Positions 56,101 through 62,158 are shown, counted from the first letter of the stretch. The stretch: 64,000 nucleotides of DNA from RAM1 sp050247515 (GCA_050247515.1 JBFWUB010000025.1:4079-68078); one strand, 5' to 3'. Program-made: numbers and translations. Notes: a model not told the origin generated them from the letters alone.

Positions 56101-57491
56101 TGCTGGGCGGCAACGGCCTGGCCAACCGCCTGGCTGGCGCGGCCGGCAACGACCAGCTGTCTGGCTATGAGGGCAACGACACGCTGCTGGGCGGCGACGG
56201 GGCCGACACCCTCAATGGCGGCGTGGGCGACGACACCGTGATGGGCGGTGCGGGCGCCGACACGCTGATTGGCGGCGACGGCACCGACACGGCGGACTAC
56301 ACCAGTGCCACGGCCGGCGTATCGGGCCAGCTGTGGAGCGGCTCGATCAGCGCCGACGGCCAGGGCGGCAGCGACACGCTGTCGTTCATCGAGAACGTCA
56401 CCGGTGGTGCGTTCAACGACGTGCTGGGCGGCAACGGTCTGGCCAACAGGCTGGACGGTGCCGGTGGTGACGACCAGCTGGCAGGCTACGAAGGCAACGA
56501 CACGCTGCTGGGCGGCGACGGTGCCGACACCGTCAACGGCGGCATCGGCGACGACACGCTGATCGGCGGCGCGGGCAGCGACACCCTTGTGGGCGGCGAC
56601 GGCACAGACACAGCCGACTACAACAGCGCCACGGCTGGTGTGTCGGGCCAGCTGTGGAGCGGATCGATCAGCGCCGACGGCCAGGGCGGCAGCGACACGC
56701 TGTCGTTCATCGAGAACATCACCGGCGGTGCGTTCAACGACGTGCTGGGTGGCAACGGCCTGGCCAACAGGCTGGACGGTGCCGGTGGCGACGACCAGCT
56801 GGCCGGCTACGAAGGCAACGACACGCTGCTGGGTGGCGACGGTGCGGATACCGTCAATGGCGGCATCGGCGATGACACGCTGGCAGGCGGCGCCGGGGCC
56901 GACACGCTGATTGGGGGCGACGGCGCCGACACGGCCGACTACGCCAGCGCCACGGCCGGTGTGTCGGGCCAGCTGTGGAGCGGATCGATCAGCGCCGACG
57001 GCCAGGGCGGCAGCGACACGCTGTCGTTCATCGAGAACCTGTCGGGCGGCGGCTTCAACGACGTGCTGGGCGGCAACGGCCTGGCCAACCGCCTGGCTGG
57101 CGCGGCCGGCAACGACCAGCTGTCGGGCTACGAAGGCAACGACACCCTGGTGGGTGGCGCGGGTACCGACACCCTGACCGGCGGCTCCGGTATTGATGTG
57201 TATGACTTTGACGCGGTGTCAGAGACCGCCGTGGGCGCTGGGCGCGACGTCATCACCGACTTCAAGACCACCGACGGCGACCTGATCGACCTGTCCACCA
57301 TCGACGCCGACACCGGCCTGGGCGGCGACCAGGCATTCAGCTACATCGGCTCCGCTGCATTCTCGGCGGCCGGCCAGCTGCGCCTGGCAGGCAACATCCT
57401 GTCGGGTGACGTTGACGGCAACGGCGTGCAGGACTTTGAAATCCAGCTGACCGGCGTGGCGACCCTCAGCGCGGCCGATTTCGTTTTGTAA
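44115..57491 (+). CDS. Giant RTX repeat protein, candidate type I-secreted surface-layer protein or adhesin (4,458 residues)
   Basis: The ATG at 44115 has AAGGAG 8 bases upstream; a GTG at 44109 would be too close. Most of the protein is calcium-binding RTX nonapeptide sequence (GGxGxDxLx, such as GGAGNDTLDGG). Longer modules interrupt it: module A (three copies plus a fragment), module B (three copies) and a tandem array of nine 107-residue units with two 135-residue inserts near the C-terminus. The last about 100 residues (DVITDFKTTDGDLIDLSTID to SAADFVL) look like the C-terminal domain and uncleaved signal of type I-secreted serralysin/S-layer proteins. No N-terminal signal peptide, transmembrane helix or cysteine was seen, and no enzyme domain was recognised. 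It is flanked by glycan genes; no type I ABC exporter genes are in the window. Confidence 0.9.
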   Translation: MADITGTSGNDTLTGTTGDDTLTGLAGNDLLTGDAGNDLLLGGEGSDSLGGGVGNDTLDGGTITDLVNYSDFNLAGYSLSTSGVTVNLQTNTASDGLGGTDTLVDINFVLGSDHADVITGSDRAIFEQIEGGAGNDTLDGGAISSDINTVNRVTYHNATAGVTVNLQAGTATGAATGTDTLSNFRQARGSNSNDSLTGDGNDNRLDGLNGNDLLIGAGGNDRLFGNNGQDTLNGGEGDDSLDGGGNDAGQIGDWVSYVDATAGVNVNLTAGTATGGGGNDTLIGIEAVRGSTFNDSLTGTGAAEWLQGDLGDDTLDGGGGFDFADYGNATAAVTVSLASNTASGGNGNDVLSNFEAIRGGSGADTLTGDANGNYLRGGLGADTLDGGDGFDTVDYLSASGGVTVSLSTNTASGADGADVLGNFEAIRGSNNADTLDGDTGNNNLLGMGGNDFIDGFAGNDTLDGGAGNDTVLGEAGNDYIVGADGGSDSLDGEDGYDTVSYNYAGSTTAVGFTSTLASGTQNDGLGGTDSVANFEEMHIFGGTAGDTLTGGTERNWIMGNAGNDTLTGGGGSDTFAYNVAAASGTDRITDLASGENLSFQNQGGATLSLQATVLSGDDASGLTKGQVMVGSFSGGVTKVYVGTDDTAGADLSVDLVGNYGAADFTVFNDAFGGNLQYVPGGAITGTAGNETLIGSAGADTIDGAGGNDFINGNGGTDSLMGGEGDDYITAGGDGANDTIDGGDGHDVVSNSFFGQTGAVTFTSAGPGGPQADGLGGTDTLANVEEIHVFGGSGNDTLTGDAGRNHIMGHGGNDSLTGGGGNDSFGYDLTAASGVDRITDMNGNDNLQFTGAVLNTTIQSGNDASALLQGHVMIGTPSGGVTTVYVGTATLGAPLVIELQGSFVAANFSVNNDAFGGNLVMNPFITLTGTGGNDTLTGTGADEILDGQGGNDSLLGQGGNDSLLGGAGQDTLAGGAGNDTLDGGTITDTVNLTDLNVVSYGAATSGVNLNLQTGTASDGFGGTDSLTNLNFVVGSAHNDTLTGSNSQIFEQFDGGLGDDVIDGGTIDTVTQANGNRVTYQGFTSAVQVDLGQNKATGAAGNDTLTNINNVRGSSAGDVLTGSNATGYVEVFDGRGGNDTIDGAGGTDMVRFDSASTTGVTVSLAANTATDGQGGTDTITNVENVRGSNFADSITGDAGDNYLEGMGGNDAIVAGDGNDNLVGGGGDDTLTGGSGTDIFRFGPSGNGVDTIADFGIGDTIGIGANLTNGVATAGDGSTVLNGVQVSSNGTTTTLYIDTNGVAGAETQINLTGDFLPGEFTVANLGGGISIVTRAAGQTLTGDAGNNTLTGSLGSDTLSGLDGDDVLNGAGGDDSLNGGAGNDVLQGSLGNDTLDGGADADAVGFDGATTAVTVNLGANTATDGQGGTDTLFNVENVVGTAFSDNLTGDGAGNVLTGDTGADTLNGAGGNDTLLGGGWDDVLTGGAGDDLLDGGTEIDTATYGDATGSVTINLGTLSASGMGNDMFVSIEHAGGGQYADTITGDGSANVLKGEGGNDTIDGAGGADLLEGGDGDDSLLGGEGFDTLAGGAGNDALHGGADIDTADYSQATGAVQVNLDSGTATGAAGSDTLQFIENVVGSGHADALTGDYNNNYLAGNAGNDTLLGGDGNDDLNGGDGDDNLNGGTGDDLLRGDAGNDALDGGADRDRVSYNDATSGVTLNLGTGTATGAAIGTDTLSGIEDASGSNQADSLTGNSADNAIEGLDGNDTVAGDAGNDFLSGGSGADNLQGGAGLDALRGGTGADALDGGADTDEADYSDAVGAVTASLAGGTATVAGDAADTLANIENLRGSAYDDALTGDTGANMLVGGSGNDTINGGDGNDNLRGDAGNDVLNGGAGNDYINAGGSGDGGSDTVDGGDGYDVVSFNYGGEGAGVTFTSTGPNGTQADPLGGTHTLSNVEEVHIIGGFGNDTFTGDNARNWIQGGAGNDTLTGGAGNDSFAYTTQGSGIDRITDLSAGDNLAINNPGGPVVTLSSTILSGNDASGLTKGQVMVGTPSGGVTRIHVGTDDNAGADIEIDLVGTYSASEFSVTNDSFNGYLNYTPAATLTGTAGNDTLTGGSGNDTLDGLGGNDSLTGNGGNDSLLGGAGADTLHGGAGNDTLDGGTITDTVNLSDLNVVNYFSATTGVSVNLQTGTASDGLGGTDSLSNLNFVNGSAHNDTLTGSNSQIFEQFDGGLGDDVIDGGTIDTVTMANGNRVTYTSATGAVQVDLSLNKATGAAGNDTLTNISYVRGSNSGDTLKGSNTTAYVETFDGRGGNDTIDGAGGFDVVRYDTGAATTGVTVNLASFTATDGQGGTDTLNNVENVRGTNFNDSITGDANLNYLEGMGGNDTIVAGDGDDNLLGGAGDDVLTGGTGADIFRFAASGNGVDTITDLGAGDAIGVGYGLTTGTATAGDGSTVTSGGVQVSSSGGTTTLYIDTNNTAGAEVQINVAGTYAATAFTVTNLGNGTSSITLNNNLAITGTGANETLSGAEGNDTISGLGGSDIINGNDGDDSLLGGDGDDFMNGGLGNDAIDGGAGNDWAFHDAATSGVTVNLGTGSVSGGAGTDTLSGIEWVGGSVHDDSLTGDGNANLLQGRAGNDTLDGAGGTDTADYYQATGGVTASLASNTATGDGNDTFISIENLNGSLFADTLTGDGGNNGLFGAAGDDTLTGNGGHDNLDGFDGNDSLLGGTGSDTLHGGAGNDTLDGGTITDTVNLSDLNVVSYFSATTGVSVNLQTGTASDGLGGTDTLSNLNFINGSNHNDTITGSDGPIFEQFDGGLGDDVINGGTIDTVTQANGNRVTYVGATGAVQVDLSQNKATGAAGNDTLTLINHIRGSNFNDNIKGSDTTAYVEVFDGRGGNDTIDGAGGIDQVRYDTGATAAVTVNLAGNTATDGQGGTDTLSNLENVRGSNFNDSITGDTAANALEGMGGNDTLAGGDGNDTLTGGAGDDSLTGGAGADLFRFAASGNGVDTLADFAVGDFIGVGTALASGLATAGDGSAVTGKGVRVSSSGGVTTLWIDTNNVAGAEVQINLAGTFAANQFTVTDLGNGTSSIVVSAGQTVIGTTGADALAGSANDDVLSGLAGQDTLSGGAGNDTLNGGDGIDTADYTSATAGVSGQLWSGAISADGQGGSDTLSFIENVTGGGFNDVLGGNGLANRLDGAGGDDQLAGYEGNDTLLGGDGADTVNGGIGDDTLAGGAGADTLIGGDGADTADYASATAGVSGQLWSGSISADGQGGSDTLSFIENITGGAFNDVLGGNGLANRLDGAGGDDQLSGYEGNDTMLGGDGADTVNGGAGSNSLTGGAGIDRFVLNLNGSDSILDFTAGAGGDQLDLSFVIGSLTNYAGGNPFATGHLQLLQVGPDTVVQVDADGIGAGGFTGIASLAGVTKASMTSANFINGYNPGSGLNLTGTAGAELLTGGASNDTLNGAAGDDTLAGGAGNDTLIGGDGIDTVDYTSATGAVSGQLWSSTVTADGQGGSDSLAFVENITGGGFNDVLGGNSLPNRLDGAGGDDQLAGYEGNDTLLGGDGADAVNGGIGDDTLTGGAGADTLVGGDGIDTADYSSATAGVSGQLWSGATSADGQGGSDTLSSIENLTGGGFNDVLGGNGLANVLDGAAGNDQLSGYEGNDTLLGGDGADTVNGGIGDDTLIGGAGSDTLVGGDGTDTADYTSATAGVSGQLWSSTVTADGQGGSDTLSFIENITGGGFNDVLGGNGLANRLDGAGGDDQLAGYEGNDTLLGGDGADTVNGGSGINNLTGGAGIDRFVLNLNGSDSILDFTAGAGGDQLDLSFLIGGLTNYAGGNPFATGHVQLTQVGPDTVVQVDADGAGAGGFTSIASLAGVTKASVTSANFINGYNPVSGLNLTGTAGAELLTGGASNDTLNGAAGDDTLVGGAGNDTLIGGDGADTADYTSATGAVAGQLWSGAISADGQGGSDTLGFIENITGGGFNDVLGGNGLANRLAGAAGNDQLSGYEGNDTLLGGDGADTLNGGVGDDTVMGGAGADTLIGGDGTDTADYTSATAGVSGQLWSGSISADGQGGSDTLSFIENVTGGAFNDVLGGNGLANRLDGAGGDDQLAGYEGNDTLLGGDGADTVNGGIGDDTLIGGAGSDTLVGGDGTDTADYNSATAGVSGQLWSGSISADGQGGSDTLSFIENITGGAFNDVLGGNGLANRLDGAGGDDQLAGYEGNDTLLGGDGADTVNGGIGDDTLAGGAGADTLIGGDGADTADYASATAGVSGQLWSGSISADGQGGSDTLSFIENLSGGGFNDVLGGNGLANRLAGAAGNDQLSGYEGNDTLVGGAGTDTLTGGSGIDVYDFDAVSETAVGAGRDVITDFKTTDGDLIDLSTIDADTGLGGDQAFSYIGSAAFSAAGQLRLAGNILSGDVDGNGVQDFEIQLTGVATLSAADFVL
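45597..46160 (+). repeat. RTX module B, copy 1
   Basis: The module starts GYDTVSYN and includes GLGGTDSVANFEEMHIFGG, SGDDASGLTKGQVMVG and a beta-rich KVYVGTDD segment, ending in FGGNL. Copies 2 and 3 start at 46345 and 49866. Confidence 0.75.
46345..46890 (+). repeat. RTX module B, copy 2
   Basis: This copy follows copy 1 closely, with LGGTDTLANVEEIHVFGG and SGNDASALLQGHVMIGTPSG. It is more diverged at the N-terminal side. Confidence 0.7.
47061..48110 (+). repeat. RTX module A, copy 1
   Basis: The module of about 350 residues starts GTITDTVNLTDLNVV and includes SQIFEQFDGGLGDDVIDGG, FDGRGGNDTIDGAGG, FRFGPSGNGVDTIADFG and ends near a YIDTNGVAGAETQINL strand. Other full copies start at 50598 and 52356; a fragment with the same start is at 44295. 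Confidence 0.8.
49866..50415 (+). repeat. RTX module B, copy 3
   Basis: It starts GYDVVSFNYGG and contains SGNDASGLTKGQVMVGTPSG. It directly precedes module A copy 2, as copy 2 precedes module A copy 1, so a B-A pair appears to have been duplicated together. Confidence 0.7.
50598..51650 (+). repeat. RTX module A, copy 2
   Basis: The same order of segments as copy 1, including SQIFEQFDGGLGDDVIDGG and the YIDTNNTAGAEVQINV strand. Several long stretches are nearly identical in DNA to copies 1 and 3. Confidence 0.8.
52356..53405 (+). repeat. RTX module A, copy 3
   Basis: It starts GTITDTVNLSDLNVV, 1,758 bases after copy 2, and ends with WIDTNNVAGAEVQINL. It borders the C-terminal tandem array. 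Confidence 0.8.
53541..57239 (+). repeat. Array of nine 321-bp units (107 residues) with two 405-bp inserts
   Basis: Units beginning at a GDG codon triplet start at 53541, 53862, 54588, 54909, 55230, 55956, 56277, 56598 and 56919. Neighbouring units are exactly 321 bases apart; where an insert lies between, the distance is 726 (321 plus 405). The groups are 2, 3 and 4 units. Each unit contains TADYTSATAGVSGQLWSG, GGSDTLSFIENITGG and DDQLAGYEGNDTLLGGDGAD with few changes. The insert carries IDRFVLNLNGSDSILDFTAG and VQVDADGIGAGGF. Long DNA stretches are identical between distant units. Confidence 0.9.
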
Positions 57492-57519
57492 AGGCTTGTC
57501 TGATCCGATTGCAGTACCC

Positions 57520-58203
57520 ATGACCAAGGAAAGCCTGGAGCGGCTGTGCCGCAGTGCGTTGCACACATTGCAGCAAGCCGTGGCCAGCTATTCAGCCGAA
57601 ACCGGCGAGCTGCCGTATTTTCTGGTGCACCGGGTGGCGCACGAGCTGCCGCAGGCCTTGCTGGACACTTGCGTGGTGTCTGCCTCGCGCTACCAGATGA
57701 TGCAGCGCATCGGCCACCAGGGCAAAGTGATCGAGCTGGGCACCCAGACCGGCGCGTTTGCCAAGTTCCTGATCGACACGCTGGCGCCCGCCGAGCTGCA
57801 CGTGGTGGACATCGACTATTCGCTGTTCAGGCACGAGCTGTTCACTGACAGCGACCGCGCCATCCTCAAGATCCACGAGGGCAGCTCGTGGGACGTCGCG
57901 CGGTCGTTCCCGCCGGGCTACTTTGACCTGGCCTACATCGACGCGTCGCATGCCTACGAACACGTGATCAAGGACCTGGACGCATGCGTCCATGCCGTCA
58001 AACCCGCAGGCCTGATCGTGTGCAACGACTTCGTGTCGTGGTCACCGTTTGAGGCCGTGCCCTACGGCGTGCCCAAGGCCGTGACCGAACTCATTGCACA
58101 GCGCGGCTACCCCGTGAAGCACCTGGCCCTGCACCCCATGGGCTACCACGACATTGCATTCCAGACAACGCCAACAACAACAAACCAGAGCAGCGGCTTA
58201 TGA
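57520..58203 (+). CDS. Class I SAM-dependent methyltransferase
   Basis: I start at the ATG at 57520; a TTG at 57496 is also in frame but has almost no spacing to its AAAGG. The 227-residue protein has the SAM loop region KVIELGTQTGAFAKFLIDTL and ADLHVVDIDYS-like ELHVVDIDYSLFRHEL, then DLAYIDASHAYEHVIKDLDA. It probably methylates a sugar, but could act on another acceptor. It follows the RTX gene by 28 bases and overlaps the next gene (ATGA). Confidence 0.85.
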   Translation: MTKESLERLCRSALHTLQQAVASYSAETGELPYFLVHRVAHELPQALLDTCVVSASRYQMMQRIGHQGKVIELGTQTGAFAKFLIDTLAPAELHVVDIDYSLFRHELFTDSDRAILKIHEGSSWDVARSFPPGYFDLAYIDASHAYEHVIKDLDACVHAVKPAGLIVCNDFVSWSPFEAVPYGVPKAVTELIAQRGYPVKHLALHPMGYHDIAFQTTPTTTNQSSGL

Positions 58204-61028
58204 AGGTATGTATCGTCACGGAAGAGCTGGTTGGCCTTCCGAACAGCGGTGGCATCGGCACCGCTTTCACAGAGCTGGCCTGCATGCTGGCGGCCAATGG
58301 GGCAGACGTGCAGGTGCTGGTGTGCCGGGCGGCCGACTGGCCCGAGCCGTTGATGGACGGCGTGGCCCGGCGCGCCCAGGCCGAAGGGTACCGGGTGAGC
58401 TTTCTGGACCTGCATAAGCACGCATGGGCGCCGCATGATGCGGCCAAGCGCGCGTTCTGCGTTTACCAGCACCTCAAGCACGGTGCGTACGACGTCATCC
58501 ACTTTGCAGATTACCTGGCCAACGGTTATTACTGCGTGCTGGCGCGTTCGCAGGGCCTGGCCTTTGGCAGCACGCTGCTGGTGACGCAGGTGCATGGCCC
58601 CACGCGCTGGGCCATGCTGGAAAACAAGCGCCTGTACCAGTCGTTTGAAGACCTCAAGATCGACCACATGGAGCGCGAGCAGCTGCGTCTGTCGGATCAG
58701 GTGATCGCCCCCAGCGCGTACATCCTGCGGCGCGCGGCGGAGCTTGGCTTTCGCATGGGTGGCGAGCCGCGGGTCATCAAGAACTGCTTTGGCCGGCTGG
58801 CCCCCGGGGGCCAGACGCGGCGCCTGGCCCCCGGCGGCGCACAGTCACCCATTACCGAGCTGGTGTTCTTTGGCCGCCACGAAGACCGCAAGGGCATCGC
58901 GCTGTTTTGTGACGTGGTGGACGCGCTGGCGCCCACGCTGGAGCAGCGGCACATCAGCGTGACCTTTCTGGGCGGGCTGGGCATGGTGCGGGGCCAACCG
59001 TCGGGCGTATACCTGCTGGAGCGCACCCAGCAATGGTCCGTGGACATCCAGATCCTGGCGGACCTGGACCGCGACCAGGCAGCGCGCTACATCAGCCGGC
59101 GCCCTGGCGCCCTGGTACTGATGCCCTCCGTGGAAAACAGCCCCTATACCGTGGTGGAGGCCATGGCCGCAGGCGTCGCGTTTGTGACCAGCGACGACGG
59201 CGGTGCCGCTGAGCTGATCGCCGCACGCGACCGCAGCCGCTTCACCGCAGGCCTGACGGCAACTGCGCTGGCAGCCAAGGTGCAGAAATTCATCGACACC
59301 GGCGCGCGCGCCGCGGCATTTGACCAGACCGCGGCGGCGGTGGCCGACGAATGGCTGGCCTTTCATGCGCAGGCGCCGGAGCAACTGCGCCGGCTGCGCC
59401 GCGCGGCCCAGCGGCGCGTGGCCAAGCGGAACAAGCTGCCCAGGGTGGTGCTGGGCATTACCCATTACGAACGGCCGGCCAAGCTGCTGGACGCCATCTG
59501 GTCGGCCGTGCGGCAGACCTACCCCAACCTGGAAATCGTGGTGGTGGACGATGGATCGAAAAGCGCCGAAGCCATTGCCAGCCTTAAGCTGGTACAGCAG
59601 ACGCTGGCACGCGTGGGCGGCCGGCTGATCCGGCAGACCAACAAATACCTGGGTGCCGCGCGCAACACCATTGCGGCGCAAAGCGAATCTGACTACCTGA
59701 TCTTTCTGGACGACGACAACCTGGCCAAGCCCGAGCTGGTGCAGACGCTGGTGGACGCCGCGCTGGCCAGCAACGCCGACGTGACCACCTGCATGAGCCA
59801 TTTCATGCCCGAGGCCAAGCGCGCAGCCGCCATCGCCCAGCTGGACGCCTACACCGACCCGCTGAGCTACTGCCCCACGGCAGGGCCGGTGGCCGTGGGC
59901 CTGTTTGAAAACTGCTTTGGCGACGCCACGGCCCTGATCCGCCGCACGGTGTTTGACGAGATGCAGGGCTACACCGAGCTGCATGGCGTGGGCTATGAAG
60001 ACTATGAGTTCTTCCTGCGCTGCGCACAGGCCGGCAAGACCGTGACCGTGTGCCCCGAGCAGCTGTACCTGTATGAAATTGGCAAGAACGGCATGCTGGC
60101 GGCTGGCTCGCCCTGGCGCAACCAGCGGCGCATTCTGGACGCCATATCGCCCGCAGCGGTGGGGGCTGACGCCATCAACAGCGTGCTGGAAATGATCGCC
60201 GGCAAGACCGTGGCAGCAAATGAGCAGGGCCGCAACCGCTGGCTGTTTGAAACCCGCTACCCCGGCGTGAGCTACGACGAGCTGCTGGACCCGGCGGTGC
60301 CTGTGCCAGCGCGCATGGCCAGGCTGGCGGAGCTGGCCGAGCGAGCGCAATCGCCCCAGTGCGCGCAGGCGTTCCGCCGGGCGGCCAACCTGGGTGACCG
60401 CACTGATGTGGCCACCCCCAATGCGGCGCCCGACGCGGGCCGGGTCATCCCGCGCGCGATCGTGCAGGCCGCCGCGGGCGTGGACCCGCTGTGGCAGTGC
60501 AACCTGCAGGCCTATACGCTGTACCTGGCCGGCAAGCCAGACCAGGCGGCCCGCCTGGTGCTGGACCAGATGGCCGGAGCCCAGCGGCTGGATGCACCGC
60601 TGGCCAACCTGATGGTGCGCATCCTGCGCTATTCAGACTTTGTGCCGGGCACGGAATTTGTGCAGACGCTGTTTGGCTGCGTGAACCAGGTGGGTGACGA
60701 GCCCGAGCTGACGCCGCTGCTGTGGACGGCCCTGGCGCTGTGCTGCACCAGGGCCGGCAACACCCATGCGCTGGCTGCCCTGTGGACGCACATCGTCACG
60801 CAGGAATCACGGCACTACTGCACGGCCTACCCCGACGTGGAAGCCGCCGTGGCGCAGGGGCGGATAGCGTCCGCCCTGCGGCATTACTGCACGCACGGCG
60901 CCAAGGACAGGCGCACCGGCTTTGCCGTGGCTACGTCGCTGGCGCCAGACATCAGCGCCTACCTGCGCTGCCCGCCGGGCCTGCTGCAGATCACGCAGGC
61001 GCTGCAGGCCGCCGGGGCCGCCGCATGA
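58200..61028 (+). CDS. Bifunctional glycosyltransferase: GT4-like plus GT2-like domains
   Basis: The 942-residue protein has an N-terminal GT4-like half (MKVCIVTEELVGLPNSGGIG to about residue 400; RPGALVLMPSVENSPYTVVEAMAAGV). A GT2 domain follows (about 415-670: VVLGITHYERPAKLLDAIWSA, IVVVDDGSKS, and the DDDN metal motif in YLIFLDDDNLAKP). The C-terminal about 280 residues are helical and of unknown family. Residues near 200-215 contain a small in-frame duplication (RLAPGGQTR, RLAPGGAQS). Such two-domain enzymes build a disaccharide unit in one chain. It overlaps its neighbours by 4 bases on both sides. Confidence 0.88.
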   Translation: MKVCIVTEELVGLPNSGGIGTAFTELACMLAANGADVQVLVCRAADWPEPLMDGVARRAQAEGYRVSFLDLHKHAWAPHDAAKRAFCVYQHLKHGAYDVIHFADYLANGYYCVLARSQGLAFGSTLLVTQVHGPTRWAMLENKRLYQSFEDLKIDHMEREQLRLSDQVIAPSAYILRRAAELGFRMGGEPRVIKNCFGRLAPGGQTRRLAPGGAQSPITELVFFGRHEDRKGIALFCDVVDALAPTLEQRHISVTFLGGLGMVRGQPSGVYLLERTQQWSVDIQILADLDRDQAARYISRRPGALVLMPSVENSPYTVVEAMAAGVAFVTSDDGGAAELIAARDRSRFTAGLTATALAAKVQKFIDTGARAAAFDQTAAAVADEWLAFHAQAPEQLRRLRRAAQRRVAKRNKLPRVVLGITHYERPAKLLDAIWSAVRQTYPNLEIVVVDDGSKSAEAIASLKLVQQTLARVGGRLIRQTNKYLGAARNTIAAQSESDYLIFLDDDNLAKPELVQTLVDAALASNADVTTCMSHFMPEAKRAAAIAQLDAYTDPLSYCPTAGPVAVGLFENCFGDATALIRRTVFDEMQGYTELHGVGYEDYEFFLRCAQAGKTVTVCPEQLYLYEIGKNGMLAAGSPWRNQRRILDAISPAAVGADAINSVLEMIAGKTVAANEQGRNRWLFETRYPGVSYDELLDPAVPVPARMARLAELAERAQSPQCAQAFRRAANLGDRTDVATPNAAPDAGRVIPRAIVQAAAGVDPLWQCNLQAYTLYLAGKPDQAARLVLDQMAGAQRLDAPLANLMVRILRYSDFVPGTEFVQTLFGCVNQVGDEPELTPLLWTALALCCTRAGNTHALAALWTHIVTQESRHYCTAYPDVEAAVAQGRIASALRHYCTHGAKDRRTGFAVATSLAPDISAYLRCPPGLLQITQALQAAGAAA

Positions 61029-62158
61029 AGCGCCGCGGCGCCGCAGGCGGCTGCCTGCTGGTGAACGACCTGCTGCCGTACAGCGCCACGCCGGGTACCG
61101 ACGTATTCAAAACCATTGACTTCCTGCGCGGGCCCAACAACGCGGGCAACCTGGTGTTTCTGGACGCCATCAACGAGCTGATCCCCGGCCTGGCCAACCT
61201 GACGTCGGGCGACCTGGTGCGCCGCGCTGGCGGCCTGCCTGCAGGCACAACCGTGCTGTTGCCGCTGGCCAATTTCATGTCGGCCACCTGGGAGGCACCC
61301 GAGGGCTTTCTGGACGCGCTGGAAAAATTCAAACCCGTGCTGCTGTCTGTGGGCGTGCAGGCCGACGCGGGCGCGCAGGCCAGCGACGTGGTGCTGTCGG
61401 CTGACTGCCTGCGGCTGCTGGAGCAGGTGCGGCACGCGGGCACCGTGGCCGGCGCCCGCGGGGCGTTCAGCCAGCAGGTGCTGCAGCGCCATGGCATAGA
61501 GGCCATCGTCATCGGCTGCCCGTCGCTCTATGTGGGCATACCCGCCAACATAAAGCCGCCCGTGCCCCGGCGGCTGGCGGTGTGCACCAACAACAGCTTC
61601 ACCGGTGAGCTGCGGGACCTGGCGGCCCGGGTCAATTCATTTTCTGTCGCCCATGCGAGCGGCTTTGTGTGCCAGAACGAAGAGGGCGTGATCCTGGACG
61701 TGATGGGCATACCCGAGCCGGTGGCCGACTTCATGGCGGCGCAATCAGACAACCCGCAATACGCCGGGCTGCTGCGCAACCGGGTGTTCAGCTACGGCTA
61801 TTACAACGACGGCCGCTACGAATGGGGCCAGATGCACGAATGGTTTGCAGCGCACGCCCGCTTCTTTCTGGCGCTGGATGAATGGCGCGCCTTCGCCGGC
61901 TCGTTTGACCTTTCGGTCGGGCCGCGCTTCCATGGCAACGTGGTGGCGCTGCAGGCAGGCGTGCCGGCAGTCTTTGTGCCGCCGGATGTGCGGGTGCAGG
62001 AGATGGTGGACTTTGCGGGGCTGCCCCAGGTGGCGCCGACCGTGTTTCAGCAGATGGAGTCGCCTGGCGACTTGCTGGCGTACTGCTCGATGGATCGGTT
62101 TTATGACGGTGCGTGCGCATGTAGCGACGAGCTACAGAGGTTTCTGCACACCTTCTGA
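61025..62158 (+). CDS. Polysaccharide pyruvyl transferase-like protein
   Basis: From the ATG at 61025 (overlapping the previous stop) the protein has 377 residues. It opens with LLVNDLLPYSATPGTDVFK and has a central PVLLSVGVQA, and the family-typical FDLSVGPRFHGNVVALQAGVPAVFVPPD near residue 300. This matches the polysaccharide pyruvyl transferase (CsaB-like) fold by eye. Some members use another acceptor or donor, so pyruvylation is likely but not shown. It is the last gene of the co-directional block. Confidence 0.8.
   Translation: MKRRGAAGGCLLVNDLLPYSATPGTDVFKTIDFLRGPNNAGNLVFLDAINELIPGLANLTSGDLVRRAGGLPAGTTVLLPLANFMSATWEAPEGFLDALEKFKPVLLSVGVQADAGAQASDVVLSADCLRLLEQVRHAGTVAGARGAFSQQVLQRHGIEAIVIGCPSLYVGIPANIKPPVPRRLAVCTNNSFTGELRDLAARVNSFSVAHASGFVCQNEEGVILDVMGIPEPVADFMAAQSDNPQYAGLLRNRVFSYGYYNDGRYEWGQMHEWFAAHARFFLALDEWRAFAGSFDLSVGPRFHGNVVALQAGVPAVFVPPDVRVQEMVDFAGLPQVAPTVFQQMESPGDLLAYCSMDRFYDGACACSDELQRFLHTF

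Noticed and set aside
53541..57239. Regular repeats that could suggest a CRISPR array
   Set aside because: Units are 321 bp, lie in a coding frame, and encode RTX motifs; there are no unique spacers or cas genes.
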